DNA from: Merdimmobilis hominis
Lineage (GTDB): Bacteria > Bacillota > Clostridia > Oscillospirales > Ruminococcaceae
Length of the DNA stretch: 64,000 nt
NCBI RefSeq assembly: GCF_016901855.1
Contig: NZ_JACJKY010000007.1
Coordinates: 88,800-152,799, forward strand
Direction: 5' to 3'
In this document: piece by piece, positions 18,409 to 27,197 of the stretch
Layout of the letters: every line of letters begins with the position of its first letter
How positions within the stretch are numbered: position 1 is the first letter of the stretch
The notes under the pieces: generated by a model
Told to the model about the DNA's origin: nothing
What the model saw: only the letters and a program-made list of their open reading frames with translations
Database searches by the model: none
Program-made: the position numbers and the translations under genes

Positions 18409-19443
18409 ATGAAAACAAAACTGATTTCGTTGATTCTTGTATTCTCATTCGTCATGACTTTGCTGGCAGGATGCGGAGCACCGCAGACTGTGGAAAGCCC
18501 TAGTACACCGGAATCTTCCGTGCAGAGCACTGAAATTACGATTACTGACCATGCAGGCCGTGAAGTGACACTCGAAAAACCGGCAGAGAAAGTTGTTTCT
18601 GCGTATTATCTGTCAAGCTCGCTGCTGATTGCGATCGGTGCACGCCAAAAAGTTGTCGGTATCGAAATGAAAGCAGACACCCGCGAGCTTTATAAACTGG
18701 CAGCGCCGGAATTTTTGGAATTGCCGGCAGTCGGTTCGGGCAAAGGCATCAACGTTGAAGAAACCGCGGCACTTTCGCCGGATCTGGTGGTGCTTCCGAA
18801 AAAACTTGCTGATTCCGCAGCGCAGTTTGAAGCACTCAATATCCCGGTCATCGTGATCGATCCGGAAACACTCGACACCTTCTTAGAAACCGTTGAGATG
18901 CTCGGCAAAGCAACCGGATGCGAAGAAAAAGCAGATGAATTTATTTCCTACTATAAAAAAGTGATGGAAGACGTGTCCGCACGGACAAAAGATCTCACCG
19001 ACAAACCGACCGTCTATCTTGCGGGCAGTGATCTTTTGCGGACTGCAGGCAAAGGCATGTATCAGGATGATCTGATCACACTCTGCGGCGGTGTGAATGC
19101 GGCAGGTTCGATTGAGGACAGCCAGTGGGTGGAGATCTCGGCAGAACAGCTTCTTTCCTGGAATCCTTCTCAGGTGTATCTCGTTTCGTACTGTGAGAGC
19201 AGCAAAGAGGACTTTGCCGCACAGTTTGGCGCTGTAGATGCAGTCAAAAATGATGCGGTATTCACATTCCCGAGCAATATCGAACCGTGGGATTATCCGA
19301 CTGCTTCGAGTGTTCTCGGTATTCTCTGGCTTGCAAACGCACTGCATCCGGACGTTGTGACAGCGGATGAAGTCAACACTGCAACCGAAGAATTTTATCA
19401 GAATTATTTCGGCATTTCTGTTTCGGTGGAAACTGCCGCATAA
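18409..19443 (+). CDS. ABC transporter substrate-binding lipoprotein (FecB/BtuF/MolA type)
   Basis: A 344-residue lipoprotein (lipobox LLAGC, Cys at about 22) of the periplasmic-binding-protein family used by iron-siderophore, cobalamin and some molybdate importers. It begins with the diagnostic ITITDHAGREVTLEKPAEKVV, and an ALSPDLVVLP segment ends the first lobe. Two lobes joined by a long helix are expected. It is the first gene of an importer followed by molybdenum-enzyme genes, so molybdate or tungstate is a credible ligand. That is context, not residue-level proof; ferric siderophore or cobamide remain possible. Confidence 0.88.
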   Translation: MKTKLISLILVFSFVMTLLAGCGAPQTVESPSTPESSVQSTEITITDHAGREVTLEKPAEKVVSAYYLSSSLLIAIGARQKVVGIEMKADTRELYKLAAPEFLELPAVGSGKGINVEETAALSPDLVVLPKKLADSAAQFEALNIPVIVIDPETLDTFLETVEMLGKATGCEEKADEFISYYKKVMEDVSARTKDLTDKPTVYLAGSDLLRTAGKGMYQDDLITLCGGVNAAGSIEDSQWVEISAEQLLSWNPSQVYLVSYCESSKEDFAAQFGAVDAVKNDAVFTFPSNIEPWDYPTASSVLGILWLANALHPDVVTADEVNTATEEFYQNYFGISVSVETAA

Positions 19444-19477
19444 AAGGGAACAATACAAATAAAAAGGAGCGTGCTGC

Positions 19478-20476
19478 ATGAACAAACGGTTTTGGATGTT
19501 ATTCCTGCTTTGGTGTGCATCACTGCTCCTTTCTTTTTGTATCGGACGGTATCCGCTTTCAGTATCGGATATCCTGGCAATTCTTTCGGGAAATCCACCG
19601 TCTGAGATGGCGTCGGCTGTGTTTTTTTCGATTCGTCTGCCGCGTGCACTGCTCACAGCGGTAAGCGGCGGCGCATTGGCACTGTCCGGACTTGCTTTTC
19701 AGAATGTATTTTTAAATCCGCTCGTGTCGCCCGATGTGCTCGGTGTGACAAGCGGTGCGTCGGTTGGCGCAGTGTTTGCAATTCTGTTTTTGCCGGCAGG
19801 TGCGCTGTTTGTACAGACAAGCGCGTTTTTGTGCGGAATTCTGGTTGTTGTATTTTGCATCTGGCTTGCGCATTTTGTACGGCGTGACCGTGTGGTCGGG
19901 ATGATTTTGGCAGGCATTGTGGTCGGAAGCCTTGCTTCGGCGGTGCTCATGCTGTTTAAGTTCTTGGCTGACCCGACGCATGAGCTGCCTGCGATCGAAT
20001 ACTGGCTGATGGGCGGTTTTCAGAATGCAAACTGGCAGCAGGTGATTGTGGTGACCGCAGTGACGGTTCCGGCAGGAATTGTGCTGTATCTGCTGCGGTT
20101 TCGCGTGCGGCTCTTGTCACTCGGTGACGATCAGACGAAAAGCCTTGGTGTTTCACCCGGACGCGTACGGCTTTTGACGATTGCATGCGCGACGCTTTTG
20201 GTGTCAGCCGTTGTATCGGTAGCCGGTGTCGTGAGTTGGATTGGTTTGCTGGCGCCGCATATTGTTCGTTTGATGGGACCCAAAGACTTAAACGGGCAGA
20301 CGGGAACGGTTTGCTTGTGCGGTTCAATTTTGCTGCTGCTGGCGGATTTGTGTGCGCGGTCGCTTTCTGGCGTGGAGATTCCGGTGAGTATTTTTACATC
20401 GCTGTTCGGCGCCGCATTCTTGGCGGTATTGCTCGTGCGGTTCGGCAGAATGAAAAAAGGGGGCGGTCTGTTTTGA
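19478..20476 (+). CDS. FecCD-family ABC transporter permease
   Basis: A 332-residue permease with about ten TM helices, as in BtuC/FecCD/MolB. Signatures are RLPRALLTAVSGGALALSG, FLNPLVSPDVLGVTSGASVGA, and the ATPase-coupling loop GVSPGRVRLLTI with WIGLLAPHIVRLMGP. The ATG follows AAAAAGGAGCGTGCTGC. The next gene starts inside its stop codon. As only one permease gene is present, the channel would be a homodimer. Confidence 0.93.
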   Translation: MNKRFWMLFLLWCASLLLSFCIGRYPLSVSDILAILSGNPPSEMASAVFFSIRLPRALLTAVSGGALALSGLAFQNVFLNPLVSPDVLGVTSGASVGAVFAILFLPAGALFVQTSAFLCGILVVVFCIWLAHFVRRDRVVGMILAGIVVGSLASAVLMLFKFLADPTHELPAIEYWLMGGFQNANWQQVIVVTAVTVPAGIVLYLLRFRVRLLSLGDDQTKSLGVSPGRVRLLTIACATLLVSAVVSVAGVVSWIGLLAPHIVRLMGPKDLNGQTGTVCLCGSILLLLADLCARSLSGVEIPVSIFTSLFGAAFLAVLLVRFGRMKKGGGLF

Positions 20477-21237
20477 GATTTTCGGCAAACGGGCTGTGTG
20501 CCGGATTTTCAAAGCGCGAAGTGCTCTCCGATGTGTCGTTTACACTTCCCGAAAGCGGTATGGTCTTTCTGTTAGGACCGAATGGTTCGGGAAAATCGAC
20601 GCTTCTGCGTGTGATGGCAGGGCTTCATGCGCCGTCAGCCGGAAGTATTCAGTGCGACGGTCAGCCGCTCGAATCGTTAAAGCCGCGTGTGCGTGCCAAG
20701 CAGATTTCGTATCTTCCGCAGCAGACGCCGCAGGCTTCGATGCGGGTGATCGACTTTGTAACACTCGGTGCGGCGCCGTATCTCTCGTTTGCGGAGGTAC
20801 CGGGCGAGTCGTACCGCCGTGAAGCAGAACAAATGCTTTCAGAGGTCGGCTGTGCGTCGTTTGGCGAGCGGATGTTTTCGGAACTTTCGGGCGGCGAACA
20901 GAAGCTGGTGTGCTTGGCACGGCTGTTGATGCAGCACACGCCGCTCATGCTTTTGGATGAGCCGACAGCGGGACTTGATGTGAAGCATCAGCAGGAATAT
21001 CTCTCGCTCGTTTCATCGCTGATTCAGAAAACGGGACAATGTGCAGTTTTGAGCGTGCACGACCCGAATTTGGCACTTTCCTATGCGGACGAGGTCTATC
21101 TGCTGCATAACCGAACGCTCTCGATCATCAAGCGGGACGAATCGTTCGGACAGGCACTGCTTTCGGCACTGCGCCCGATTTACGGCACGCAGCTTTGTTT
21201 ATTGGATGAAACCTGTTTTTACTGGGAAAAAAGATAA
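20473..21237 (+). CDS. ABC transporter ATP-binding protein (FecE/MolC type)
   Basis: A 254-residue ATPase. Walker A GPNGSGKST is near residues 36-44, the Q-loop is in YLPQQTP, the signature is LSGGEQK, Walker B is LMLLDEP, and the H-loop is in VLSVHDPNLA. The start is a TTG at 20473 overlapping the permease stop as TTGA; the frame upstream only overlaps the permease gene. It completes the importer begun at 18409. Confidence 0.93.
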   Translation: MRFSANGLCAGFSKREVLSDVSFTLPESGMVFLLGPNGSGKSTLLRVMAGLHAPSAGSIQCDGQPLESLKPRVRAKQISYLPQQTPQASMRVIDFVTLGAAPYLSFAEVPGESYRREAEQMLSEVGCASFGERMFSELSGGEQKLVCLARLLMQHTPLMLLDEPTAGLDVKHQQEYLSLVSSLIQKTGQCAVLSVHDPNLALSYADEVYLLHNRTLSIIKRDESFGQALLSALRPIYGTQLCLLDETCFYWEKR

Positions 21238-21250
21238 AGGAGGCGGTTTT

Positions 21251-22009
21251 TTGTTTACAGCACAAAACTATGTGATGGCATCCTCGCTGGAGGAGGCCTA
21301 TACGCTCAATCAGAAAAAAGCGAATGCGATTCTGAGCGGCGGCTGTTTTCTGCGGCTTTCCAAAAAACGCATTCACACACTCATTGATCTGTCGGCGCTG
21401 TCGCTTGATCAGATCGAAGAATTTGACGAAGAATTCCGCATCGGCGCAATGGTGACACTGCGTGATGTGGAAACAAATGATGCGCTGCGTGCGTCGTTCG
21501 GCGACGGATTTTACGAGATGGTGCGCCATATCGTGGGCGTTCAGTTCCGAAACTGTGCAACCATCGGCGGCAGCCTGGCGGCACGGTTCGGTTTTTCCGA
21601 TATTCTGACGTTTTTGCTGGCGCTCGACTGTGAAGTGGAGCTTGCCCATGCGGGACGGATGCCGCTTTGCGAATATGCGGCGATGAAGCCTGACCGCGAT
21701 GTGCTCGTATATTTGTATGTGAAGAAAAACGGCCGCCGCGCTGTTTATCAGACGGTTCGCCAGACAAAAACCGATATTCCGGTGCTCGCCTGTGCGGTGA
21801 GTGTGTTAAACGGCGAATACCGCGCGGTCGTAGGCGCACGTCCTGCCCGTGCAATGGCTGTTTCGTTCGATCCGGTAGATCCTGACTGGATCAGCAAAAC
21901 AGTGGATGCATTTTCGTTCGGCAGCAATATGCGCGCAAGCGAGGAATACCGCCGTCATCTGGCGGTGGTGCTTTTAACACGCGCTTATAACGCGATCAGG
22001 GAGGGATAA
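21251..22009 (+). CDS. Molybdenum hydroxylase FAD-binding subunit (XdhB/CoxM-like)
   Basis: A 252-residue FAD subunit that passes electrons from the iron-sulfur subunit to the final acceptor in xanthine dehydrogenase-type enzymes. The second flavin motif ATIGGSLAARFGFSDI is clear, and a C-terminal CO-dehydrogenase flavoprotein domain is present. The first flavin loop, usually close to AGGTDL, reads LSGGCFLRL, so Thr and Asp are missing. The TTG start at 21251 follows AAAGGAGGCGG. It is shorter than many relatives (280-300). The next gene starts 3 bases later. Confidence 0.85.
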   Translation: MFTAQNYVMASSLEEAYTLNQKKANAILSGGCFLRLSKKRIHTLIDLSALSLDQIEEFDEEFRIGAMVTLRDVETNDALRASFGDGFYEMVRHIVGVQFRNCATIGGSLAARFGFSDILTFLLALDCEVELAHAGRMPLCEYAAMKPDRDVLVYLYVKKNGRRAVYQTVRQTKTDIPVLACAVSVLNGEYRAVVGARPARAMAVSFDPVDPDWISKTVDAFSFGSNMRASEEYRRHLAVVLLTRAYNAIREG

Positions 22010-22012
22010 CGG

Positions 22013-22471
22013 ATGGTTGTGACGATTACAGTAAACGGAACAAAATATACGGACGATATATCGCCTGATCTGCCGCTTCTTGATTATGTGCGCAGCAAGG
22101 GATGTCTCTCCGTCAAACGCGGATGCGAAACATCGAACTGCGGACTGTGCACCGTGCATCTGGATGGCAAACCGGTGCTTTCGTGCAGCGTGCTGGCGGT
22201 GCGTGCAAACGGCAGACAGGTGACAACGCTTGAGGGCCTTGAAGAAGAAGCGCGTGCGTTCGGTGCGTTTTTGGCAGACGAGGGCGGTGAGCAGTGCGGT
22301 TTTTGCAGCCCGGGATTTATCATGAACGTGCTTGCAATGGCGCATGAGCTCTCCGATCCGACCGACGAGGAAATCCGCGAATACTTGGCGGGAAATCTTT
22401 GCCGGTGCACCGGTTATCAGAGTCAGCTTCGTGCAATCCGCAAGTATCTCACTTCGAAAAAGGAGGGCTGA
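22013..22471 (+). CDS. Molybdenum hydroxylase 2Fe-2S subunit (XdhC/CoxS-like)
   Basis: A 152-residue protein with two [2Fe-2S] sites. The plant-type ferredoxin N-domain has GCETSNCGLCTV plus a later Cys in VLSC. The helical C-domain has CGFCSPGFIMN and CRCTGY. Both sets of four Cys are intact. It links the molybdopterin subunit to the flavin subunit. The ATG lies 3 bases after the FAD subunit gene, with GGGAGGGATAACGG before it. Confidence 0.95.
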   Translation: MVVTITVNGTKYTDDISPDLPLLDYVRSKGCLSVKRGCETSNCGLCTVHLDGKPVLSCSVLAVRANGRQVTTLEGLEEEARAFGAFLADEGGEQCGFCSPGFIMNVLAMAHELSDPTDEEIREYLAGNLCRCTGYQSQLRAIRKYLTSKKEG

Positions 22472-22474
22472 GGA

Positions 22475-24754
22475 ATGGCATATGTGAATGCGCCGGTGCG
22501 CAAAAAGGATGCAATGAGCCTTGTGACCGGCAAACCGGTTTATGTGGAAGACCAGATTCCTAAAAATGCACTGGTAATAAAGCTTCTGCGCAGTCCGCAC
22601 GCAAATGCGTTCATCACCTCGATTGACAAAACAGCGGCGATGAAAGTGCCGGGCGTTGTGTGTATTCTCACACACGAGGATGCACCGAAATCCCGCTTTA
22701 CAACAGCAGGACAGACGTATCCGGAGCCAAGCCCGTATGACCGTCTGATCCTCGATCGCCATCTGCGGTGTGCAGGTGATCCGGTCGCGATTGTTGCGGC
22801 GGAAACGGCACAGGCGGTAGAGCGTGCGGTGCGGATGATTAAAGTCAAATACGATGTACGAGAGCCTCTCCTTGATTTTCGTAAAGCGAAGGACAATCCG
22901 ATTCTTGTTCATCCGGAGGACGATTTTAAAGCGCTCTGCCCGGTTGGTGCAGACAATAAACGAAATCTGTGCAGTACCGATGTATTCGAAATCGGTGATG
23001 TAGAAAAAGAACTGGCAGCATGCGATGTCGTGTGCAGCCGCACCTATCATACAAAAGCAAACAGTCAGGCAATGATGGAAACGTTCCGCACGTTTACCTA
23101 TCTTGATGAATACGGACGCCTCACAGTGGTGAGCTCGACACAGGTGCCGTTTCATGTGCGGCGAATTCTTTCGAATGCGCTGGAAATCAAAAAATCGCAG
23201 ATCCGTGTGATTAAGCCGCGTATCGGCGGCGGTTTCGGTGCAAAACAGAGTGTTGTGAGCGAGCTGTTCCCCGCACTTGTCACGATGAAAACAGGCCGTC
23301 CGGCAAGCATTATTTACACCCGTGAGGAGAGCATGACAAACGGTTCACCGCGTCACGAAATGCAGATGACCGTGCGTATTGGTGCGGATAAATCGGGTGT
23401 GATTCGCGCCATCGATTTGTATGCGCTGTCGAACGCGGGCGCATACGGCGACCACGGCCCGACAACAATCGGTCTGGTGGGTCATAAATCGCTTTCGCTG
23501 TACGGCGGCCTTTCGGCGGCACGGTTTGCGTGTGACGTCGTATATACAAACACGATGGGCGGCGGCGCCTACCGTGGATACGGCGCAACACAGGGTATTT
23601 TCGCCGTGGAAGCGGCTGTGAGCGAGCTTGCCGCAAAACTTTCGATGGACCCGTGCGAAATCCGTGAAAAGAACATGGTTGCAGAGGGACAGATCATGCA
23701 CACGTATTACGGCGAACCGTGCAACAGCTGTGCGCTCGACCGGTGCATGCAGAAAGCAAAAGAGATGATGCAGTGGAACGAGAAATATCCGCGCAAGGTG
23801 CTTGAAAACGGACATATCCGCAGTGTCGGCGTGGCAATGGCAATGCAGGGCAGCGGTATTTCCGGCGTAGATATTGGCAGTGTGGAAATCCGTTTGAATG
23901 ACGACGGATTTTATACGCTGTTGGTCGGCTGTACCGATATGGGTACCGGCTGTGATACGATTTTGTCGCAGATGGCGGCAGACTGTCTCGAATGCGATAT
24001 CGATAATATTGCAGTGCGCGGCGTTGACACCGATCAGTCACCGTACGACACCGGTTCGTATGCGTCATCTACAACATATGTGACCGGTATGGCAGTGGTC
24101 AAGACGTGTGAAACACTGCGTAAAAAGATCATAGAAATGGGCGCTTCCATGCTCGGTGCAACTGCGGATGAAGTAGCGTTTGACGGCAAGCGTGTCTATG
24201 TACTCGGCGACGAAAGCCGCGCGGTCACAATTTCCGAAATCGGCTATGCAAGTTATGAGGGACACAATCACTGTCTGTCAGCGAGTGAGTCACATTCTTC
24301 GCCGGTTTCGCCGCCGCCGTTCATGGTCGGTATGGCGGAAATCGATCTTGATCCACTGACCGGTGAGGTGAACGTTGTGGACTATGTCGGCGTCGTTGAC
24401 TGCGGAACGGTCATCAACAAAAACCTTGCACGCGTGCAGACGGAGGGCGGTATCGTCCAGGGTATCGGCATGGCGCTGTACGAAGATATCCGTTACAGCG
24501 AACGCGGCACGATGCAGAACAACTCGTTCATGCAGTATAAGATTCCGTCGCGCCTTGATCTGAACACGATCCGTATTGATTTTGAAAGCAGTTACGAGCC
24601 GACCGGTCCGTTCGGTGCAAAATCGATCGGCGAGCTTGTCATCAATACGCCGTCGCCGGCAATCGTCGATGCGATCTATAACGCAACAGGCTTGTGGTTC
24701 GATACACTGCCGGTACGTGCAGAGGACATCGCTTTGGGATTACTCAAAAAATGA
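22475..24754 (+). CDS. Molybdenum hydroxylase large subunit (xanthine dehydrogenase-like)
   Basis: A 759-residue molybdopterin-binding subunit. The N-terminal a/b hammerhead domain has KDAMSLVTGKPVYVEDQ. Cofactor-binding landmarks follow: IGGGFGAKQ, GGGAYRGYGATQG, MGTGCDTILSQ, and the C-terminal GPFGAKSIGE, whose Glu is the presumed catalytic base. Its length fits the clostridial three-subunit enzymes, some of which need a selenium-modified cofactor. Xanthine or another N-heterocycle is the likely substrate, supported by the purine permease upstream, but not proven. mocA-like overlaps its stop by 4 bases. Confidence 0.92.
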   Translation: MAYVNAPVRKKDAMSLVTGKPVYVEDQIPKNALVIKLLRSPHANAFITSIDKTAAMKVPGVVCILTHEDAPKSRFTTAGQTYPEPSPYDRLILDRHLRCAGDPVAIVAAETAQAVERAVRMIKVKYDVREPLLDFRKAKDNPILVHPEDDFKALCPVGADNKRNLCSTDVFEIGDVEKELAACDVVCSRTYHTKANSQAMMETFRTFTYLDEYGRLTVVSSTQVPFHVRRILSNALEIKKSQIRVIKPRIGGGFGAKQSVVSELFPALVTMKTGRPASIIYTREESMTNGSPRHEMQMTVRIGADKSGVIRAIDLYALSNAGAYGDHGPTTIGLVGHKSLSLYGGLSAARFACDVVYTNTMGGGAYRGYGATQGIFAVEAAVSELAAKLSMDPCEIREKNMVAEGQIMHTYYGEPCNSCALDRCMQKAKEMMQWNEKYPRKVLENGHIRSVGVAMAMQGSGISGVDIGSVEIRLNDDGFYTLLVGCTDMGTGCDTILSQMAADCLECDIDNIAVRGVDTDQSPYDTGSYASSTTYVTGMAVVKTCETLRKKIIEMGASMLGATADEVAFDGKRVYVLGDESRAVTISEIGYASYEGHNHCLSASESHSSPVSPPPFMVGMAEIDLDPLTGEVNVVDYVGVVDCGTVINKNLARVQTEGGIVQGIGMALYEDIRYSERGTMQNNSFMQYKIPSRLDLNTIRIDFESSYEPTGPFGAKSIGELVINTPSPAIVDAIYNATGLWFDTLPVRAEDIALGLLKK

Positions 24755-25311
24755 TCGATCTGATTTTGTTGGCCGGGGGAGCGTCCAGACGGTTTGGCGG
24801 AAAAAAGCTCACTGCGCTGTTTCATGGCCGACCGCTTTATACCTATGCGTTTGATGCGGCGAGTGCTGTGAAGGATCTTTGCCGTGTCACAGTGGTGACA
24901 AACGAGGAAGCACTGCGCACGACAGCACGGGAGATGGGGTTTTCTGTGGTGAATGCGCCGCCGCCCGATGAAGGCATTGCGGCTTCGATTCGGACTGGTG
25001 TTGCGGCAACGGATGCACAGCGGGCAGTGTGCTTGATGGTGTGTGATCAGCCGCATTTTACCGGAGAACTGCTGCGCGCGTTTCTGCTTGGCTTTTTAGA
25101 AAGCGGAAAACCGCTCGGACGTGTGTATTCGGGCGAAACGCCGGGCAATCCGGCAGTGTTTGCAGCAGAATTCCGTACAGAACTGCTTCGTTTGACCGGT
25201 GACAGCGGCGGAAAACAGATCTTTTTGGGCAGAGAACATGAGATTTATCGGTTTTCGGTATCGAAAGAAGCGCTTTTGGATTACGATACGCCTTGGGAAA
25301 AAGAATCATAA
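24751..25311 (+). CDS. mocA: MocA-like molybdenum cofactor nucleotidyltransferase
   Basis: A 186-residue NTP-transferase-fold protein. It has the MobA/MocA nucleotide loop LILLAGGASRRFGGKKLTA at the N-terminus, a DEGIAASIRTG motif and the MVCDQPHF metal-binding segment. MocA adds CMP to molybdopterin-Mo for xanthine dehydrogenase-family enzymes, and MobA adds GMP. Coupling by ATGA overlap to the hydroxylase large subunit favours MocA. It is the last gene before a strong terminator. Confidence 0.85.
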   Translation: MIDLILLAGGASRRFGGKKLTALFHGRPLYTYAFDAASAVKDLCRVTVVTNEEALRTTAREMGFSVVNAPPPDEGIAASIRTGVAATDAQRAVCLMVCDQPHFTGELLRAFLLGFLESGKPLGRVYSGETPGNPAVFAAEFRTELLRLTGDSGGKQIFLGREHEIYRFSVSKEALLDYDTPWEKES

Positions 25312-25313
25312 TA

Positions 25314-25350
25314 AAAACATCCGGACATGAAACTCATGTCCGGATGTTTT
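25314..25350. terminator. Bidirectional intrinsic terminator
   Basis: AAAACATCCGGACATG (25314-25329) pairs perfectly with CATGTCCGGATGTTTT (25335-25350) over a 5-base loop. It lies between convergent genes. Confidence 0.9.
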
Positions 25351-25369
25351 ATGTGCAGATTTTCTTACT

Positions 25370-26020
25370 TCAGTCGTTTTCACCGTACCAGAGGCGCAGG
25401 TGATTCACTAAAATGCGGTTGATTTTTTCGTAGCCTGCCGCAGACGGATGAATACCGTCGAGCAGGTAGTGCGGATGATTATACGCGTGAATATTCGCAG
25501 CAGTACGCAGATCGACAACCGGAAAGCAGAGTGAACGCGAACGGGAGAAAATCGCCTGTTCGTAGTCGCGAAGTGTGTGTCCGGAGGTGTTTTTTGTTTC
25601 ATACGCTTCGGTGCATTCCGTACAGCGGTCGGGTACCTGCCAGCGGGGAAGCGGCGTCATCATCACGAGTTCGGCGTTTGGCGCGGATTTGCGCAATGTA
25701 TCGACTGCGAACGAAAGCGCGCCGTAAAAAGTGGCGGGATCATCGCTGTCGGGCGTGCCGAGCGGTGCACCCCAGTACCAGTCGTTTGTGCCGTGCCAGA
25801 GGATGATGAGATCTGCGTCCGGATGCAGTCGTTCGGGTGCGTTTAACAGCGAAACGAGATTGTCCGGTGTGGTCAGCGAAAGCCCGCTTCCGCCGATCGA
25901 GTGATTATATACGGTGTCGAGCGAGAGCGCTGATTTTAAAAGCGGCTCGTATCCGCCGTCGTAATCTCGTGTGGAAATGCTGTCGCCGTAGATGGCAACA
26001 GTTTTGATGGGCGTAGACAT
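25370..26020 (-). CDS. SGNH/GDSL-family hydrolase
   Basis: A 216-residue esterase/lipase of the SGNH fold, cytoplasmic as no signal peptide is seen. Block I is AIYGDSIS with the nucleophile Ser at about 13, block II Gly is in HSIGGSG, block III Asn is in WHGTNDW, and block V is DGIHPSAAGY with the catalytic Asp and His. All four oxyanion/catalytic positions are present. The ATG follows AAAAAGGAGCGTTTTTT. Substrate unknown; acyl or acetyl esters of sugars are common for this family. Confidence 0.88.
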   Translation of the reverse strand: MSTPIKTVAIYGDSISTRDYDGGYEPLLKSALSLDTVYNHSIGGSGLSLTTPDNLVSLLNAPERLHPDADLIILWHGTNDWYWGAPLGTPDSDDPATFYGALSFAVDTLRKSAPNAELVMMTPLPRWQVPDRCTECTEAYETKNTSGHTLRDYEQAIFSRSRSLCFPVVDLRTAANIHAYNHPHYLLDGIHPSAAGYEKINRILVNHLRLWYGEND

Positions 26021-26045
26021 AAAAAACGCTCCTTTTTATGAAACA

Positions 26046-27005
26046 TTAAAATGTTTGACTGAATGCATCGGCAAACCACACGTTTTTGACGGTGAATGTC
26101 CGTCCGTTTAGGTAGCCGAGCAGGTGCTCGGTATCGGAAAACGCGAATGTCAGCTTGTATGAGCACAACAGCTGATACTTTTGGCCGTATCTGCGGTTTA
26201 TTGCATTGCTTCCGTATTTGCCGTCGCCGATGAGCGGATGTCCGACATAGGCGAAATGCGCACGGATCTGATGGGTGCGGCCGGTTAACAGTTCGACTTC
26301 TACCAGGCTGTTTTCTTTGCTTTCTTTTAATACTTTATATTTTGTGAGAATCGTGCGTCCGTTTTTCTGCGGCTTGTCAAATACGCGGACGAGGCTTTCA
26401 TTTTCGTTGCGGACAAGAAAATGCGAAAGCGTCGCCGATTTTTGCGCAAAATGGCCGCTTGCAACGCAGAGATAGTATTTTTTCAGTTCTCTTTCCTTGA
26501 TCCGCTCGTTTAAAATACGGAGGGATTCGGCGTTTTTGGCGGCAATGACGATACCGCTTGTATTGCGGTCGATCCGGTTGCATAAAGAAGGCGTAAATGA
26601 CTGCTCTTTTTTGGGATCGTATTCGCCTTTTTTGTATAGATAATGAAGAATCCGCGCAATCAGTGTGTCGGCGGAATGGTCGTTGTCCTCATGAACGCAC
26701 AGTCCCGGCTTTTTGTTCGCAAGCAGAATGTTTTCGTCTTCATAGACAATGTCAAGCTCAGCAGGTGCGGACAAAAAATCGTATTCCTGCGGTGCGGTAT
26801 CAAACAGATCGTCGTTTAAATAAAGACAGACCACATCGCCGTCACACAGCCGGTAGGAAATCTCTGTGCGCTTGCCGTTTACCTTGATTTTCTTTTGACG
26901 GATGGCGCGGTACAGTAAGCTCTGCGGCATTTTGGGCACTGCTTTTTTTAAGAATTTGTCGAGCCGCTGTGCGGCATCGTTTGGCTTTATGATAAATTGT
27001 TTCAA
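26046..27005 (-). CDS. RluA-family rRNA/tRNA pseudouridine synthase
   Basis: A 319-residue pseudouridine synthase. The S4 RNA-binding domain is at about 12-75 (DKFLKKAVPKMPQSLLYRAIRQKKIKVNG, shown in part). The catalytic domain has the active-site Asp in NRIDRNTSG and the later GRTHQIRAHFAYVGHPLIGD motif. Specificity among RluC/RluD-like enzymes cannot be set by eye. The start is a TTG at 27005 with AAGGAG eight bases before; the open frame continues 170 codons upstream, but without ribosome site or homology. Confidence 0.9.
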   Translation of the reverse strand: MKQFIIKPNDAAQRLDKFLKKAVPKMPQSLLYRAIRQKKIKVNGKRTEISYRLCDGDVVCLYLNDDLFDTAPQEYDFLSAPAELDIVYEDENILLANKKPGLCVHEDNDHSADTLIARILHYLYKKGEYDPKKEQSFTPSLCNRIDRNTSGIVIAAKNAESLRILNERIKERELKKYYLCVASGHFAQKSATLSHFLVRNENESLVRVFDKPQKNGRTILTKYKVLKESKENSLVEVELLTGRTHQIRAHFAYVGHPLIGDGKYGSNAINRRYGQKYQLLCSYKLTFAFSDTEHLLGYLNGRTFTVKNVWFADAFSQTF

Positions 27006-27097
27006 ATTGGTTGCTCCTTCTGGGGAATATCTGGGCTCATTATAGCATACAACAAAACACGGTTCAAATAAAACATGCAGTTTTGACGGGAAATTTG

Positions 27098-27126
27098 TTG
27101 CAAGATTGCATGGATTGCGGTATAAT
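27098..27126 (+). promoter_or_regulatory. pyrE promoter
   Basis: TTGCAA (27098-27103) and TATAAT (27121-27126) with a 17-base spacer. Confidence 0.75.
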
Positions 27127-27138
27127 AAAAACAATAAC

Positions 27139-27171
27139 ATCCGGTTTTTTAAAAAATTCCGGATTTTTTTA
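27139..27171 (+). terminator. Terminator-like hairpin in the pyrE leader
   Basis: ATCCGG (27139-27144) pairs with CCGGAT (27159-27164), with additional T6/A6 pairing inside, and is followed by seven T. It begins only a few bases after the predicted transcript start and lies before the pyrE ribosome site, so it may be an attenuator. Confidence 0.55.
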
Positions 27172-27197
27172 TGAAACAAAACAGGAGGGCTAATAAC

